Shown: positions 16,899 to 26,353, numbered from the stretch's first letter. The stretch is 64,000 nt of DNA from Stutzerimonas stutzeri TS44 (GCA_000263395.1 AJXE01000011.1:57197-121196), one strand, 5' to 3'. The notes: generated by a model not told the origin, from the letters alone. A program made the numbers and translations.

Positions 16899-18296
16899 TC
16901 AGGCCGTCATCAGCGCGTGCCAGTATTTCCACCATTGCCACTGGGTATCGTCCTTGGTGAAACCCTCGCCGACATAACCGGGGCCGGGCCAGTCGGCGGG
17001 CTTGGCATCCTCTGCGTACAAGGCCTGATACTTGAGGGTAATGTCCTCGCTCATCGCTCCCTTGGCCGCCAGCGTCATATGTGGCCAGGTGTCGGAGTCG
17101 TCCTGTTCGACCATGCCGGAGGTGCCCAGCAGCTGAATCGACTGGCGCAGCATGCGTGCCTTGATTTCCGGCGGGGTGTCCTTCTCGGCGAGGATCCAGT
17201 TGACGAATTCCAGCTTGTCCGGCCCCTTCGGGATGTAGGCATGCAAGGCCATGGCGCCGAGGACAGTGCCATCCGGCTGCGGCAGGTAGATGAACTCGAA
17301 CAGGCCGTTGGGAAAAAAATTACCTACCTGCGGCGGACGCCAGCTCATGACGTGCAGTTGCTCCGGACTGAAGCGCTTGAGCAGCTCTGGCACCATTTCC
17401 CGCGTAATGCCCGGCGGCGGTAGCAGGGTGAGCTTTTCCTCTGCGCTCATGCTCGACGGGTCGCGTCCGGTGAGGCGCTGAATCTTGCGGTCCAGTTCGA
17501 TGCAACGCATGGTGTGACCGTGCTCGGTCCAGACTTCTACACCGTACATTTCCGGGCTGAGGTCACCGCCCTTGCCTTCGGCATCCGGTTTCTTCGCATA
17601 GGGGCCGACCTCGCCAAGCCAGCGGTGCAGCGTCAGGGTGTGGAAACCGTCCGAGGCGGATTGCTCGCAGGCGGTCTTCCAGTTGGCGCGAATGATGAAG
17701 CGCTGCGGTGGGCCGAGCACTTCCATGCCGGCGGTGGTGCGGCACCAGAGGGTATCGAAATACCATTTGGCATCGCCGAGGAAATCCTCGAAGGACGGTC
17801 CGTCAATGTTCCAGGTGGCGAAGATCAAGCCACCGTAGATAGACACGCGGGCCTTGTGCAGGCCGAGTTCGGCCTTTGTGCGCATTTTGCCGTGCATGCA
17901 CTCTTTCTCCATCGGCGCGGCGATGAAGTCACCGTTGGGCCTGAAGGTCCAGCCGTGGTAGATGCACACATGAGCAGCGGCGTTGCCGCCATCGACCGTT
18001 GCAATCTTCATGCCTCGGTGCGGACAGACGTTCAGGGAGACATGAATCTGCTCGTCACTCGAGCGGGCGACGATAACCGAGTCGGAGCCCATGTCGCGGA
18101 CGATGAAGTCGCCCTTGTTCGGAATCTCGGTTTCGTGGCCGAGAAAGACCCAGGTTTTGGCGAAGATTTTTTTCATTTCCAGGGCATAAAGCTCGGGGTC
18201 GGACAGTGTCCGCATCTTCACTTCATGAGTTTCCAAGTCGATGAGGTCAGACACTGCAGTCCCGTCACTCAGGACCGGATTCGTGTTAGTAGCCAT
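16899..18296 (-). CDS. Rieske ring-hydroxylating dioxygenase alpha subunit, DitA1 paralog
   Basis: 465 residues from the ATG at 18296, which has GGAGAG 4 bases upstream; the ATG at 18308 has no such site. Rieske cluster ligands: Cys91 and His93 in CPHRG, Cys111 and His114 in CIYHGW. Mononuclear iron site: DGFHTLTLH supplies the bridging Asp and two His, with the C-terminal carboxylate in EQDDSDTW. The protein aligns collinearly with DitA1, including the start (PVLSDGT.VSDLI). It should dihydroxylate an aromatic ring of a substrate related to 7-oxodehydroabietate. It is the first gene of the leftward operon, and a perfect TGCACA-N13-TGTGCA dyad stands 31-55 bases upstream. Confidence 0.93.
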   Translation of the reverse strand: MATNTNPVLSDGTAVSDLIDLETHEVKMRTLSDPELYALEMKKIFAKTWVFLGHETEIPNKGDFIVRDMGSDSVIVARSSDEQIHVSLNVCPHRGMKIATVDGGNAAAHVCIYHGWTFRPNGDFIAAPMEKECMHGKMRTKAELGLHKARVSIYGGLIFATWNIDGPSFEDFLGDAKWYFDTLWCRTTAGMEVLGPPQRFIIRANWKTACEQSASDGFHTLTLHRWLGEVGPYAKKPDAEGKGGDLSPEMYGVEVWTEHGHTMRCIELDRKIQRLTGRDPSSMSAEEKLTLLPPPGITREMVPELLKRFSPEQLHVMSWRPPQVGNFFPNGLFEFIYLPQPDGTVLGAMALHAYIPKGPDKLEFVNWILAEKDTPPEIKARMLRQSIQLLGTSGMVEQDDSDTWPHMTLAAKGAMSEDITLKYQALYAEDAKPADWPGPGYVGEGFTKDDTQWQWWKYWHALMTA

Positions 18297-18326
18297 TGCG
18301 CTCTCCATTCATTGTTATTATCACGC

Positions 18327-18351
18327 TGCACAGAAAACGGATAAGTGTGCA
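18327..18351. promoter_or_regulatory. Perfect dyad TGCACA-N13-TGTGCA (shared dit-type operator)
   Basis: Perfect 6-bp arms 13 bp apart, directly upstream of the second dioxygenase operon. This is the most symmetric copy of the TGNACA-N13-TGTNCA element found in front of the dit transcription units, with the same AAAAC..ATAAGTGT interior as the ditA3 and ditG copies. Confidence 0.7.
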
Positions 18352-18657
18352 ACGTTTCGCCGAGTATCCACGTGATTCCCATTAGGCAATTGACATGGAT
18401 CAACAGATGGGCGCGTCGGGATACGAGTCGCGTATCGCGGTTTTTTTCGCCAGCTTCATAACCATTCGCCAGGCATGCCGGTGCCAGCGGGCAAATGAGT
18501 GACGAAGTAAAACTGTCCGATCCAAGAAAAAAGAAGCTCGCGTGGCGTCTGACTCAAGGTCTCCGCGTTCCTTCTCTGAAAGTAAGACAGATTGAGAATT
18601 TGTGTATTTAATTTGATTGGCTACATTGGAAGGAGGCAAAACGACAAGGCGAAGCAG
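18352..18657. other. Intergenic region between divergent operons
   Basis: About 300 bp with no supported gene. A minus-strand frame (18400-18639) has no ribosome site and no recognisable features. Near the right end AAGGAGG (18630-18636) resembles a strong ribosome site, but no start codon stands at a suitable distance. The SDR start at 18658 is 21 bases further on. Confidence 0.5.
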
Positions 18658-19416
18658 ATGAGTCTTGGGCTCAACGGAAAGGTGGCGTTGATAACCGGCG
18701 GCACGACGGGGATTGGATTGGCAGCGGCGCTGGCTTTGAGCGCAGAAGGCGCTCGGGTTGTGGTGTCCGGAAGGCGTACCAGGGAGGGCGAGCAGGCTGT
18801 TGCTACCGTTCGCGAGCTAGGAGGGCTCGCAGAGTTCGTTCAGGCCGACGTCAGCCGAGGCGCCGAAGTACAGAGGCTGGTCGAGCAAACGGTGCGGCTT
18901 TGGGGGCAACTGGATATGCTGATCAATAGCGCTGGCATTGAGGGTACGCCGTTCGTCCCGGTAGCCGATTATTCCGAGGATGACTGGGATCGGGTATTGG
19001 GGATCAATCTCAAAGGCACCTGGCTCTGTATGAAATACGCGATACCCCACCTGCTTCGGCAGCAGGGCGCGAGCATCGTCAATGTTTCATCGATCGGCGG
19101 CGTCAACGGTGGGTCTCTCGGAGCGGCTTACCATGCCAGCAAACACGGAGTTCTGGGCGTGACTCGCGCAGCTGCCATTGAATATGGCGCCCAAGGCCTG
19201 CGTATAAACGCGGTTGCGCCAGGCGTATTTGCCACCGAGATGTCCGAACGTCTGTTCCGCGGGGATAAACATGAAGCGGTTGCCCAGACCAACCCAATGA
19301 AGCGCTGGGGCCAGCTGGAGGAAATCGCCGGCGCAATTGTCTGGCTCTGTTCGCCTGCGGCCGGCTACGTTAACGGGCACACACTCGCTGTCGACGGCGG
19401 ATTTTTGATTCAGTGA
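18658..19416 (+). CDS. Short-chain dehydrogenase/reductase
   Basis: 252 residues from the ATG at 18658 (MSLGLNGKVALITGG). TGGTTGIG cofactor motif, INSAG in the NNAG position, and catalytic YHASK near residue 158 with Ser in VNVSSIGG. The ending HTLAVDGGFL is the usual SDR C-terminus. Arg at the end of the second strand (VVSGRR) suggests NADP. The gene is divergent from the second dioxygenase operon and convergent with an MFS gene that ends 11 bp away. It could be a dihydrodiol dehydrogenase for that operon, analogous to DitB, but this is only positional inference. Confidence 0.87.
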   Translation: MSLGLNGKVALITGGTTGIGLAAALALSAEGARVVVSGRRTREGEQAVATVRELGGLAEFVQADVSRGAEVQRLVEQTVRLWGQLDMLINSAGIEGTPFVPVADYSEDDWDRVLGINLKGTWLCMKYAIPHLLRQQGASIVNVSSIGGVNGGSLGAAYHASKHGVLGVTRAAAIEYGAQGLRINAVAPGVFATEMSERLFRGDKHEAVAQTNPMKRWGQLEEIAGAIVWLCSPAAGYVNGHTLAVDGGFLIQ

Positions 19417-19427
19417 GGTCGAGTGGC

Positions 19428-20624
19428 TCAGCGCGCTACCAGCGGCTGGCTCTGGTATCGTCTTCGAAGGGATACCACCAGCATGAAGCCGAGAGCGGAG
19501 AGTAGCGCCGAGCCAAGGAACACGTGGCCAAGGCCTAGGCTGGCTGCTGCCAAACCCATCAAGGGGCCTGCCAACCCGACCGCCAGGTCGAAGAACAGCG
19601 AAAGCGCGCTTAACGCGGAGTTGCGATTGGCGTCTGGCGTACGCGCCAGGGTTTCTACGGCAAGCCCGGGGTAAACCCAGGATACTCCCATGCCAGTCAG
19701 CGAGGCTCCGAGAATCGCGACCTCGGGCGAGGGGGCCAGCCAGACGAGCAGCAGTCCGAGGCCCTGTATCAGCAGGCAAACTGTCACGATTGCGTAGCCC
19801 CCGAAACGTACCACAACGTTAGGCGTGACGAGCCGGGTGATAATGAAGGCGACGCCGAAGCCGGTCAGGCACCATGCGGCGTTCGCCCAGCCGAGGCTGT
19901 CGAAATACAGCGCAATGAAGGCAGTGAGGCTGCCAAAGCCTGCCGAGCTGCATGCCAATGCCAAGCCGTTGGGCGTCACCGACCAGAACACGTCGAAAAA
20001 GGGCAGCCGTTCGCCGCGCAACAGCGGTGCTGGACGCCTAACTGCCGCCAGGAGCAGCGCGAGCAGGCCCAGCAAAACAATGAACAGCCCGATGCTGGCC
20101 AGGTTGAATTGATCGCTGATCAGTACTCCCAAAGGCGCGCCGACGGCGATACCGCCATAGGCGGCAATGCCGTTCCAGGACATCACTCGTGCGGTATGCG
20201 CATTGCCGTATAACCCGATGGCCCAGGTACAACAAGGCGTTGAAATCATGGCAGAAGCGATGCCCTGGATGATGCGAGCGCCAATCAGGATCGAGACACT
20301 GAGCCAGGGCGAGGCATGCATAACAATAGCCACCGTGGTCAGAACGCCGCAAAGCGCAAGGCCGGTCAGCCCGACGATGACAGCCCATTTCGCGCCGAAG
20401 CGATCAGCCAGCACTCCGGCCAGTGGTCGTGATAGCAGGGTTGACACGTACTGCGTGCCGATGACGATGCCTGCCAAGACAGTGCCGAATCCAAGGTCCT
20501 TGAGAACGAAGCCGGGCAGCACGGCCAGGGGCAGTCCATTGGCTACGTAGGACATGAAGTTGAAGCAGACAATGAAGATGATCGACAGGTTGATCCGAGT
20601 GGGGGTTGTAGTTCCGGTATCCAA
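19428..20624 (-). CDS. MFS transporter (YfcJ/YhhS-like)
   Basis: 398 residues with 12 predicted hydrophobic helices. It starts at TTG 20624 with AGGAG 8 bases upstream; no ATG fits better. The motif A segment LLSRPLAGVLADRFGAKWAVI between helices 2 and 3 is typical of drug/sugar-type MFS proteins of the YfcJ/YhhS group. A signature AYGGIAVGAPLG lies in helix 5. It is the last gene of the leftward group 24493-19428. It may export a toxic intermediate or import substrate; the direction cannot be deduced. Confidence 0.85.
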   Translation of the reverse strand: MDTGTTTPTRINLSIIFIVCFNFMSYVANGLPLAVLPGFVLKDLGFGTVLAGIVIGTQYVSTLLSRPLAGVLADRFGAKWAVIVGLTGLALCGVLTTVAIVMHASPWLSVSILIGARIIQGIASAMISTPCCTWAIGLYGNAHTARVMSWNGIAAYGGIAVGAPLGVLISDQFNLASIGLFIVLLGLLALLLAAVRRPAPLLRGERLPFFDVFWSVTPNGLALACSSAGFGSLTAFIALYFDSLGWANAAWCLTGFGVAFIITRLVTPNVVVRFGGYAIVTVCLLIQGLGLLLVWLAPSPEVAILGASLTGMGVSWVYPGLAVETLARTPDANRNSALSALSLFFDLAVGLAGPLMGLAAASLGLGHVFLGSALLSALGFMLVVSLRRRYQSQPLVAR

Positions 20625-20727
20625 GCGGCTTGCTCCTGAGATGGACGACGCTGGCCTTTACCTCGAGAGGAAGGAAGGGGACCGAGCGAACCTGTGCGTA
20701 CGCTCGAGCATGCGGACTTCGTTTCGG

Positions 20728-21564
20728 CTAGGAAGCGCCGTCAGATGAAGCGGACAAGTCACGCCATTGCTCGATTTCTTCCTTCACCTTTTCGAGCTTG
20801 CTGGTGATCGCTTGGTAGGCGTCGGACCCCGCGACGTAACGGAGCGGCGGCTTTACCATGCTGGCCAGCTGCACAAGCGCTTCACCCAGTTTGGCGGGAT
20901 CGCCTGTCTGGCGATGGTTGTTGGCGGCTGAGCCTGCCTTGATCTTCGCGGTAAACGTTGCGTAATCCCCAAGCCCATTGGCGCCGAAAGCTGCGGAGCT
21001 TGGATCGAGAAAATCCGTACGGAACACGCCGGGCTCAACCAGTGTAACCGTGATGTCGAATTGGCTGACTTCCTGAGCCAGCGACTCGGAAAATCCCTCC
21101 ACGGCGAATTTGGAGGCGCAGTACAGCGCGGCGCCGCCCATAGCTACCACGCCGGCTACAGACGAGACATTGAAGATATGGCCGCTGCGCTGCTTGCGCA
21201 TGATCGGCAAGGCCGCTCGGCATAGGTTGAACACGCCGAATACGTTGGTGGCGAACTGTCGCTCGGCATCGCTGGCTGTATTTTCTTCGAATGGGGCGAG
21301 TTGCCCATAGCCGGCGTTGTTGACCAGCACATCGATGCGTCCGAAACGGGTGATGGCAGCCTCAACCGCCGCTGCTGCCTGGGCTTCGCGGGTAACGTCG
21401 AGCTCCACTGCAAGCGTCTGTTCTGGAGCTTGCGCGACGAACTGGTCCAGCTGTTCGAGCCGGCGGGCGCTGACCACTACGCTATCGCCAGCGGCGAGCG
21501 CTGCCTGAGCAATCGCCGCGCCGAGGCCGCGAGAAGCCCCGGTAATGAACCAGGTTCTGCTCAT
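20728..21564 (-). CDS. Short-chain dehydrogenase/reductase
   Basis: 278 residues, somewhat longer than the other SDRs here. FITGASRGLGAAIA cofactor motif at the very N-terminus, VVVSARRLEQL (NADP-like), VNNAGYG, and SSVAG followed by YCASKFAVEGFSESLA (catalytic Tyr and Lys). The long C-terminal helix pair and the active-site extension KFAVEG place it among retinol/steroid-dehydrogenase-like SDRs. It lies 46 bp after the ferredoxin reductase gene in the same direction. The substrate is unknown; a polycyclic alcohol is plausible. Confidence 0.87.
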   Translation of the reverse strand: MSRTWFITGASRGLGAAIAQAALAAGDSVVVSARRLEQLDQFVAQAPEQTLAVELDVTREAQAAAAVEAAITRFGRIDVLVNNAGYGQLAPFEENTASDAERQFATNVFGVFNLCRAALPIMRKQRSGHIFNVSSVAGVVAMGGAALYCASKFAVEGFSESLAQEVSQFDITVTLVEPGVFRTDFLDPSSAAFGANGLGDYATFTAKIKAGSAANNHRQTGDPAKLGEALVQLASMVKPPLRYVAGSDAYQAITSKLEKVKEEIEQWRDLSASSDGAS

Positions 21565-21610
21565 TTCATGTTCCTTGAGGTGGTGGTCAATGCCTGCTTG
21601 CCATCGAGGT

Positions 21611-22846
21611 TCAGTCGCGGTTGGCCGCTTCCCAGGCTTTCAGATCGAAGCCCTCGGCAGCCGCTGTCTGGGGAGTGAGCCTGGGCGGGCGGGCAAGAAT
21701 CTTGCGTGCCGCCATGTGATCGCCCATGCGATTACAGGATTCCACAGCAACCAGATGCTGATTGCGGAAACACAAGACCGATACTTCCTGCGACTCGACC
21801 GAGCCTAGCACTACGGTGCTGTCGTAGCCGGTCGAGAGCCCGGCTATCTGCAACTTGAGGTTGCCCTGATCTGTCCAGAACCACGGCAAGGCGGAGTAGG
21901 GTGCGGGCTTGCCCATCAGCCGCGCCGCGATGCAGCGGCCCTGATCGACGGCGTTCTGCACCGACTCAAGCCGGGTTGGCTGCTCATCGTTATATAGGCA
22001 GGGGAAGCAAGCGGCATCGCCAAGGGCGGAAATCTGTGGATCAACGGTGAGCAGGCTGGCGTCGACCTTGATGCCGTTTTCGATCTGTAGGCCTGCTTCG
22101 GCCGCCAATTGTACATTGGGGATCACGCCGATGCCGAAGACCACGAGGTCGGCCGGGAGCGTACGGCCACCGGAAGTTTCCACGGCACAAACCCGCCCGT
22201 TGTCGCCAACCACGCGCGCAAGACCCTGACGAAAGTCGAAATGGACGCCCCAATGTTCGTGCGCATCCCTGAATAGCTCCGACATTTCTCGCGACAGTGC
22301 GCGGGCCATTGGGCGATCACCCAGTTCCAGCACATGAACGCTAGTGCCAAGCGCTGCTGCGACTGCTGCGAATTCGAGGCCGATAAAGCCGGCGCCAACC
22401 ACGACGACATTTCGCGCTTCCTTTACCAGCGGCGCCAGCACATCAGCATCGGCCTTGGCCTTGATGCCGAAAACACCCTCCAGTTCGGCACCAGGAACGG
22501 GCAGCGGACGATTGTGCGCGCCGGTGGCAAGCACCAGATGGTCGTAGGTGGCAACGGCGCCGGAAGCGAGCAATACCCTGCGGTTCAAACGGTCTATCGC
22601 CGTGGCCTGGTCATGCAACAGCTCGATACGTTGAGTGTCGAAGAATTCGGCAGGACGGAAGAGCAGACTCGTCTCGGTGATCTTGCCGAGCAGGTAGGCC
22701 TTGGACAGAGGCGGCCGCTGATAGGGCAGGCCTGGCTCATCACCGATTAGGGTGATTTTTCCGTCATAGCCTTCCTGACGCAGCGAGGCAGCTACCTGAA
22801 AGCCGGCGTGGCCGGCACCGATGATCACTACCGAGGCGAGTGACAT
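21611..22846 (-). CDS. FAD-dependent ferredoxin/rubredoxin-type reductase
   Basis: 411 residues preceded by GGAGG. Two Rossmann motifs, VVIIGAGHAGFQVAASL (FAD, N-terminal) and VVVVGAGFIGLEFAAV (NAD(P)H, about residue 147), plus SALGDAACFP near residue 275 that closes the FAD site. Length and layout match the putidaredoxin-reductase/BphA4 class, which passes electrons from NAD(P)H to small ferredoxins. It is the only reductase of this type in the window, so it may serve both dioxygenases (DitA and its paralog) and the P450. It lies 33 bp downstream of the [2Fe-2S] ferredoxin gene. Confidence 0.92.
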   Translation of the reverse strand: MSLASVVIIGAGHAGFQVAASLRQEGYDGKITLIGDEPGLPYQRPPLSKAYLLGKITETSLLFRPAEFFDTQRIELLHDQATAIDRLNRRVLLASGAVATYDHLVLATGAHNRPLPVPGAELEGVFGIKAKADADVLAPLVKEARNVVVVGAGFIGLEFAAVAAALGTSVHVLELGDRPMARALSREMSELFRDAHEHWGVHFDFRQGLARVVGDNGRVCAVETSGGRTLPADLVVFGIGVIPNVQLAAEAGLQIENGIKVDASLLTVDPQISALGDAACFPCLYNDEQPTRLESVQNAVDQGRCIAARLMGKPAPYSALPWFWTDQGNLKLQIAGLSTGYDSTVVLGSVESQEVSVLCFRNQHLVAVESCNRMGDHMAARKILARPPRLTPQTAAAEGFDLKAWEAANRD

Positions 22847-22879
22847 AAGACCTCCTTGAATTACGCTAGCATTCGGCGC

Positions 22880-23200
22880 TTAGAATTGGGACTCGGGCAG
22901 GTGGATAACCAACCCGTCCATGGCTTCGCTGATCACCAGCTGACAGGTCAACCGGCTGTTGTCGCGCCGCTCGAACGCATAGTCCAGCATGTCCGACTCC
23001 ATGCCTTCGGCGGCAGGAAGTCGTTGCATCCACGCTTCTTCGACGTAGGCATGACACGTCGCGCATGCGCAGGCTCCACCGCAATCCGCCGGAAGTCCGG
23101 GAACCGAGGCAAAGGTTGCGGCCTGCATCACCGACTGGCCGATGGCACCGCTAACCTGATGTTGCGTGCCGTTGTGTTCGATAAAGATCAAGGTAGGCAT
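22880..23200 (-). CDS. [2Fe-2S] ferredoxin, adrenodoxin/putidaredoxin type
   Basis: 106 residues. The cluster ligands fit the vertebrate-type pattern Cys40-x5-Cys46-x2-Cys49 and Cys86 (ADCGGACACATC ... RLTCQL). The start MPTLIFIEHNGTQHQV is typical of the family. Such proteins donate electrons to P450s or to Rieske oxygenases. Paired with the reductase at 21611, it would make a complete NAD(P)H-reductase-ferredoxin chain, most likely for P450 DitQ or for the second dioxygenase, which lacks its own ferredoxin (inference). Confidence 0.92.
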   Translation of the reverse strand: MPTLIFIEHNGTQHQVSGAIGQSVMQAATFASVPGLPADCGGACACATCHAYVEEAWMQRLPAAEGMESDMLDYAFERRDNSRLTCQLVISEAMDGLVIHLPESQF

Positions 23201-23224
23201 GGTCTGCTCCGTTTTTATTGTGGG

Positions 23225-24493
23225 TCAGGGATGGGTCAGCATGGGCAACGAGGCAAAGCGCGGTGTTCGCCCCAATGTAAGCAGCAACAGCGGGCCAACG
23301 AGGCAACAGGCGGCTGAATAGAGCAGCATGGCGTTGTAATTTCCGGTGGTGCTCAGCATGTACGCGAACAGCAACGGGGCGAGAGCAGAGGCCACGGTGT
23401 TCAAGCCTTGATGCACGCCGAACAGCCGGCCGTATTCGCGCAGACCGAAATAGCGTGCGATCAGGAATGCGGCTATATCGAACTCCGCCCCGGCGCCAAA
23501 GCCGACGAGCACCGCGGCCAGCAGCAGTGAAGAAAACTCCCCCGTTCCGCTGAGATAGATCGCACATCCGATGGCTGGAAGCGCCAGGCTGATGGCCGAT
23601 ATTCCGGGCGGCCACACACGGTCGAGTAAATAGCCGATCAGCATGCGACCGAAAATAAGCGAAAAGCCAAAGCCGCTGAAGATCAAATTCGCATCGCTTG
23701 CCGACAACCCTCTGGACTGCAGCATCGGTACCGTGCTGGTGACCATTCCCACGATCGAGGAAATCACCAGCCCGAGCGCGAGGTTGCAGGTCCAGAACTT
23801 TCGCGAGGTCATACCTTTGCGGAAGGACATGCCGGGCAGTTTCTGTAGATCGGCCTCCCTTTTGTCTGACTGGGCCCCGGCAGCGCCTGGAACCTTAAAC
23901 CACAGTAGGATAAGCGGAAGCAGTACCAGCAGATTGAGCAAAGCTAGAATTATGAACGCGGCGCGCCAGTCCCATTGGCCGATCCCCCAGGCCATCAATG
24001 GGGGAATGGTTGCGGCCGTGATGCCTGTGCCGGACAACCCGATCGCCAGAGCCAGCCCACGGTTGCGGTCGTACCACAGGCTGAGCAATTGGGTCCAGGT
24101 GACTGCCAGCGCACCCATGCCAAGAATGGGTAGTGCGGCGAAAGCGAAATACAGCGACCAGATAGATCCAGTGAGCAACGTGGTTGCTAGGTAGCCGAGA
24201 GAGAGCAGCAGCAGGGAAGCGACGGTGACCCGCTTCATGCCGTAGCGAAGGTTGAACCAGCCGACTAGCTGCAGCGAAATGACCGCGCCACCGAACAGAA
24301 AGGTGATGCTTGCTTGAAGCTCACTCTTGCTCCAGCCAAAGGCATCGCCCAGCGGTACGACGAGGGTACCGAAGCCATAGAGAAGTGCCGCGTTGATACT
24401 GATTGCGACGCCCGCCACGGCGAGAATCAGTATTTTCCAGCTCTGGCGAAATTCGAGGGTATCGATCGCCACTTCGTTCTTCGAAGGGAGCAT
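23225..24493 (-). CDS. MFS transporter, monocarboxylate type (paralog of 10197-11450)
   Basis: 422 residues, about 12 helices, ATG with AAGGAAG upstream. It shares the NAALLYGFGTLVVPLGDAFGW and ELQASITFLFGGAVISLQL features of the MFS at 10197. It is the first gene of a leftward operon that continues into ferredoxin, reductase, SDR and another MFS. The upstream region shared with the divergent chemoreceptor holds a sequence similar to the palindrome in front of ditR. A resin-acid or aromatic-acid uptake role fits the position but is not proven by sequence. Confidence 0.87.
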   Translation of the reverse strand: MLPSKNEVAIDTLEFRQSWKILILAVAGVAISINAALLYGFGTLVVPLGDAFGWSKSELQASITFLFGGAVISLQLVGWFNLRYGMKRVTVASLLLLSLGYLATTLLTGSIWSLYFAFAALPILGMGALAVTWTQLLSLWYDRNRGLALAIGLSGTGITAATIPPLMAWGIGQWDWRAAFIILALLNLLVLLPLILLWFKVPGAAGAQSDKREADLQKLPGMSFRKGMTSRKFWTCNLALGLVISSIVGMVTSTVPMLQSRGLSASDANLIFSGFGFSLIFGRMLIGYLLDRVWPPGISAISLALPAIGCAIYLSGTGEFSSLLLAAVLVGFGAGAEFDIAAFLIARYFGLREYGRLFGVHQGLNTVASALAPLLFAYMLSTTGNYNAMLLYSAACCLVGPLLLLTLGRTPRFASLPMLTHP

Positions 24494-24566
24494 GGTTTGG
24501 CTTCCTTATAGATTTTGTTGAGCCAAGCGAAACGCGTCGCACTGTTGAATTCTTAATATGAAATCA

Positions 24567-24584
24567 AATACTGTATTGAGAATA
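24567..24584 (-). promoter_or_regulatory. Sequence resembling the ditR-promoter palindrome
   Basis: Read on the minus strand it is TATTCTCAATACAGTATT, which matches most positions of TATTCTCAGTATAGAATA at 31010-31027. It lies between the divergent MFS (24493) and chemoreceptor (24640) genes and could be a second site for DitR or another common regulator. Confidence 0.4.
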
Positions 24585-24639
24585 AAGCGACTGTGGCAGC
24601 CTGTCTAGCCATAGAGAGCCTCAAACTTATAACAACAAG

Positions 24640-26328
24640 ATGGGAATCATCATGCCAACCCTGGGCCGCTTCACCATTGGAGCGAAGCTCCTGTTGCTTC
24701 CTCTTTTTTTCATCGTCTCGCTAGTCGTCCTCTCGGGCGTCGCCTACCAGGGGCTGGAAAAGCAGCAGGCCGTGATAGATGAAATAGACCAGTTGCGATT
24801 TCAGCAATACAAACGGGTTCTCGAAACATCTGCGGCTTCCCAGGCGGCGATGATCAACGCGTACGCCATGGTGGTCCGAATACTCGAGTCCAATGGTCAG
24901 TCTTCAAGCGAGGAGCTGGAGTTCTATCTGGAAGAGATGGATTTGAGTTCCGCCGAGATGCTAAGCCTGCTCGACACCGCGGCGAAAGAAACGCGACTTG
25001 TCGAGGATGAGCAGACTGCTTACCAGACGGTGCGGGAACAAGCGGAGATTTATGCGCGCGGTTTGGCGAGCATGAAACATGCAGCCTTGAGCTACCCACC
25101 GCAAGCGGTATCGCTTCTTGGCATTGTACGTTCGGATTTCAACAGTCTTTCCGGGCAGTTCAGCCGCTTGCTGACGCTGCAGGAAGAGCTCACCTCCGCT
25201 GCGTTTACCGGCGCCAGCGACCGGGTGAAAACCGTAGTGGAAGTGCTCGCCGGCGTGCTGTTAGCTGCAATGGCGGTGTCCTTGCTGGCGAGCGTCATGT
25301 TGCGGGGCCAGATTGTCCGATCCATCCGTGTAATCGAGCGCGCGTCGATCAAGCTGCGCGATGGCGATCTGACTCAGCGTGTACGAATCATCGGTCGTGA
25401 CGAAATCGCCCATACAGGCCAAGCGTTCAACGAGCTGATCGAGAGCTTTCAGCAGGCGGTGCGGCGCGTGGCGGGCGTGGCGGCAGCAGTGGGGGCTTCG
25501 GCGGAGGAGCTGGTTGTAACATCGACGCAGGTCGCGCAGAGTTCGGCCAGTCAATCCTCCGCAGTGACGGAGGTATCCGCTACGGTTGAGCAAATGAGCG
25601 CTGGCATCGCCTCGATATCGTCCCATGCCCAGGAACTGCGCAGTTCCGCCGATGCCAGCCTGAAGGGGGCTGAGGCGGGGCACTCGACACTGACGCGACT
25701 GCTTCGAGAAATAGAAAGCGTGCGCCAGGCCTTCGCCGCCATCCGCGTGTCGGTGGGTGATTTCGTAGAGAGCACATCGGCAATCACAGCGAGCATCACG
25801 CAGGTAAAGGAATTGTCGGCTCAGACCAATCTTCTTGCATTGAACGCGGCGATAGAGGCGGCACGTGCAGGTGAGAGCGGGCGAGGCTTCAGCGTGGTGG
25901 CCGACGAGGTAAGGAATCTGGCGCAACGCTCTGCTCTGGCAGCGAATTCGATCAATGACCTCACCTTGAGGTTGGATGATCAGTCGGGAGTGGTCGACCA
26001 AGCGCTGCAAGCTGGTACGGTCGCCCTGGACGACAGCAGTAAGCTCCTCGTGGAACTTGAGAGGACGCTGCAACAGGCGGCCGCGCTGGTAGGGGATTCG
26101 ACACGCGGCGTGGATGAGATCGCAAGGGCAGTCGAGACTCAAAGTGAAGGTGGGCGCGATATAGCCTCGAATGTTGAGCGCATAGCGCGTATGGCTGGCG
26201 AGGGGGATGCGATCACTCACAGTGTTGCAAGCGCTGTTGCGGGACTTCGCGAGCTATCAAAGGAACTCAACCTTGCGGTGGGCCGTTTCAGCTTCGAATC
26301 TGAAGCGATGGAATGTTCAAAAAAATAA
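24640..26328 (+). CDS. Methyl-accepting chemotaxis protein
   Basis: 562 residues (550 if the ATG at 24652 is used; neither has a clear ribosome site). Layout: N-terminal membrane helix ([20 protein letters not shown], about 17-36), a helical periplasmic domain of about 165 residues resembling a four-helix bundle, a second membrane helix ([19 protein letters not shown], about 206-224), HAMP, and a cytoplasmic signalling region. The conserved hairpin tip is present ([20 protein letters not shown]). The C-terminus (SEAMECSKK) lacks a CheR-binding pentapeptide. Its stop codon abuts the ditA3 operator, which ties it physically to the dit operon. It probably senses a resin acid or a related acid (inference). 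Confidence 0.9.
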   Translation: MGIIMPTLGRFTIGAKLLLLPLFFIVSLVVLSGVAYQGLEKQQAVIDEIDQLRFQQYKRVLETSAASQAAMINAYAMVVRILESNGQSSSEELEFYLEEMDLSSAEMLSLLDTAAKETRLVEDEQTAYQTVREQAEIYARGLASMKHAALSYPPQAVSLLGIVRSDFNSLSGQFSRLLTLQEELTSAAFTGASDRVKTVVEVLAGVLLAAMAVSLLASVMLRGQIVRSIRVIERASIKLRDGDLTQRVRIIGRDEIAHTGQAFNELIESFQQAVRRVAGVAAAVGASAEELVVTSTQVAQSSASQSSAVTEVSATVEQMSAGIASISSHAQELRSSADASLKGAEAGHSTLTRLLREIESVRQAFAAIRVSVGDFVESTSAITASITQVKELSAQTNLLALNAAIEAARAGESGRGFSVVADEVRNLAQRSALAANSINDLTLRLDDQSGVVDQALQAGTVALDDSSKLLVELERTLQQAAALVGDSTRGVDEIARAVETQSEGGRDIASNVERIARMAGEGDAITHSVASAVAGLRELSKELNLAVGRFSFESEAMECSKK

Positions 26329-26353
26329 TGTACAAAAAACCTATAAGTGTTCA
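26329..26353. promoter_or_regulatory. ditA3 operator/promoter element TGTACA-N13-TGTTCA
   Basis: Arms match at 5 of 6 dyad positions with a 13-bp spacer, 36 bases before the ditA3 start and immediately after the chemoreceptor stop. Reading ATGTAC as a -35 leaves a 17-bp spacer to TCATTA as a -10. Published work on P. abietaniphila reports inducer-dependent activation of ditA3 by DitR. Confidence 0.65.

Noticed and set aside
18400..18639. A 79-codon minus-strand frame in the intergenic region
   Set aside because: No ribosome site or recognisable pattern, and its composition is unlike neighbouring genes.
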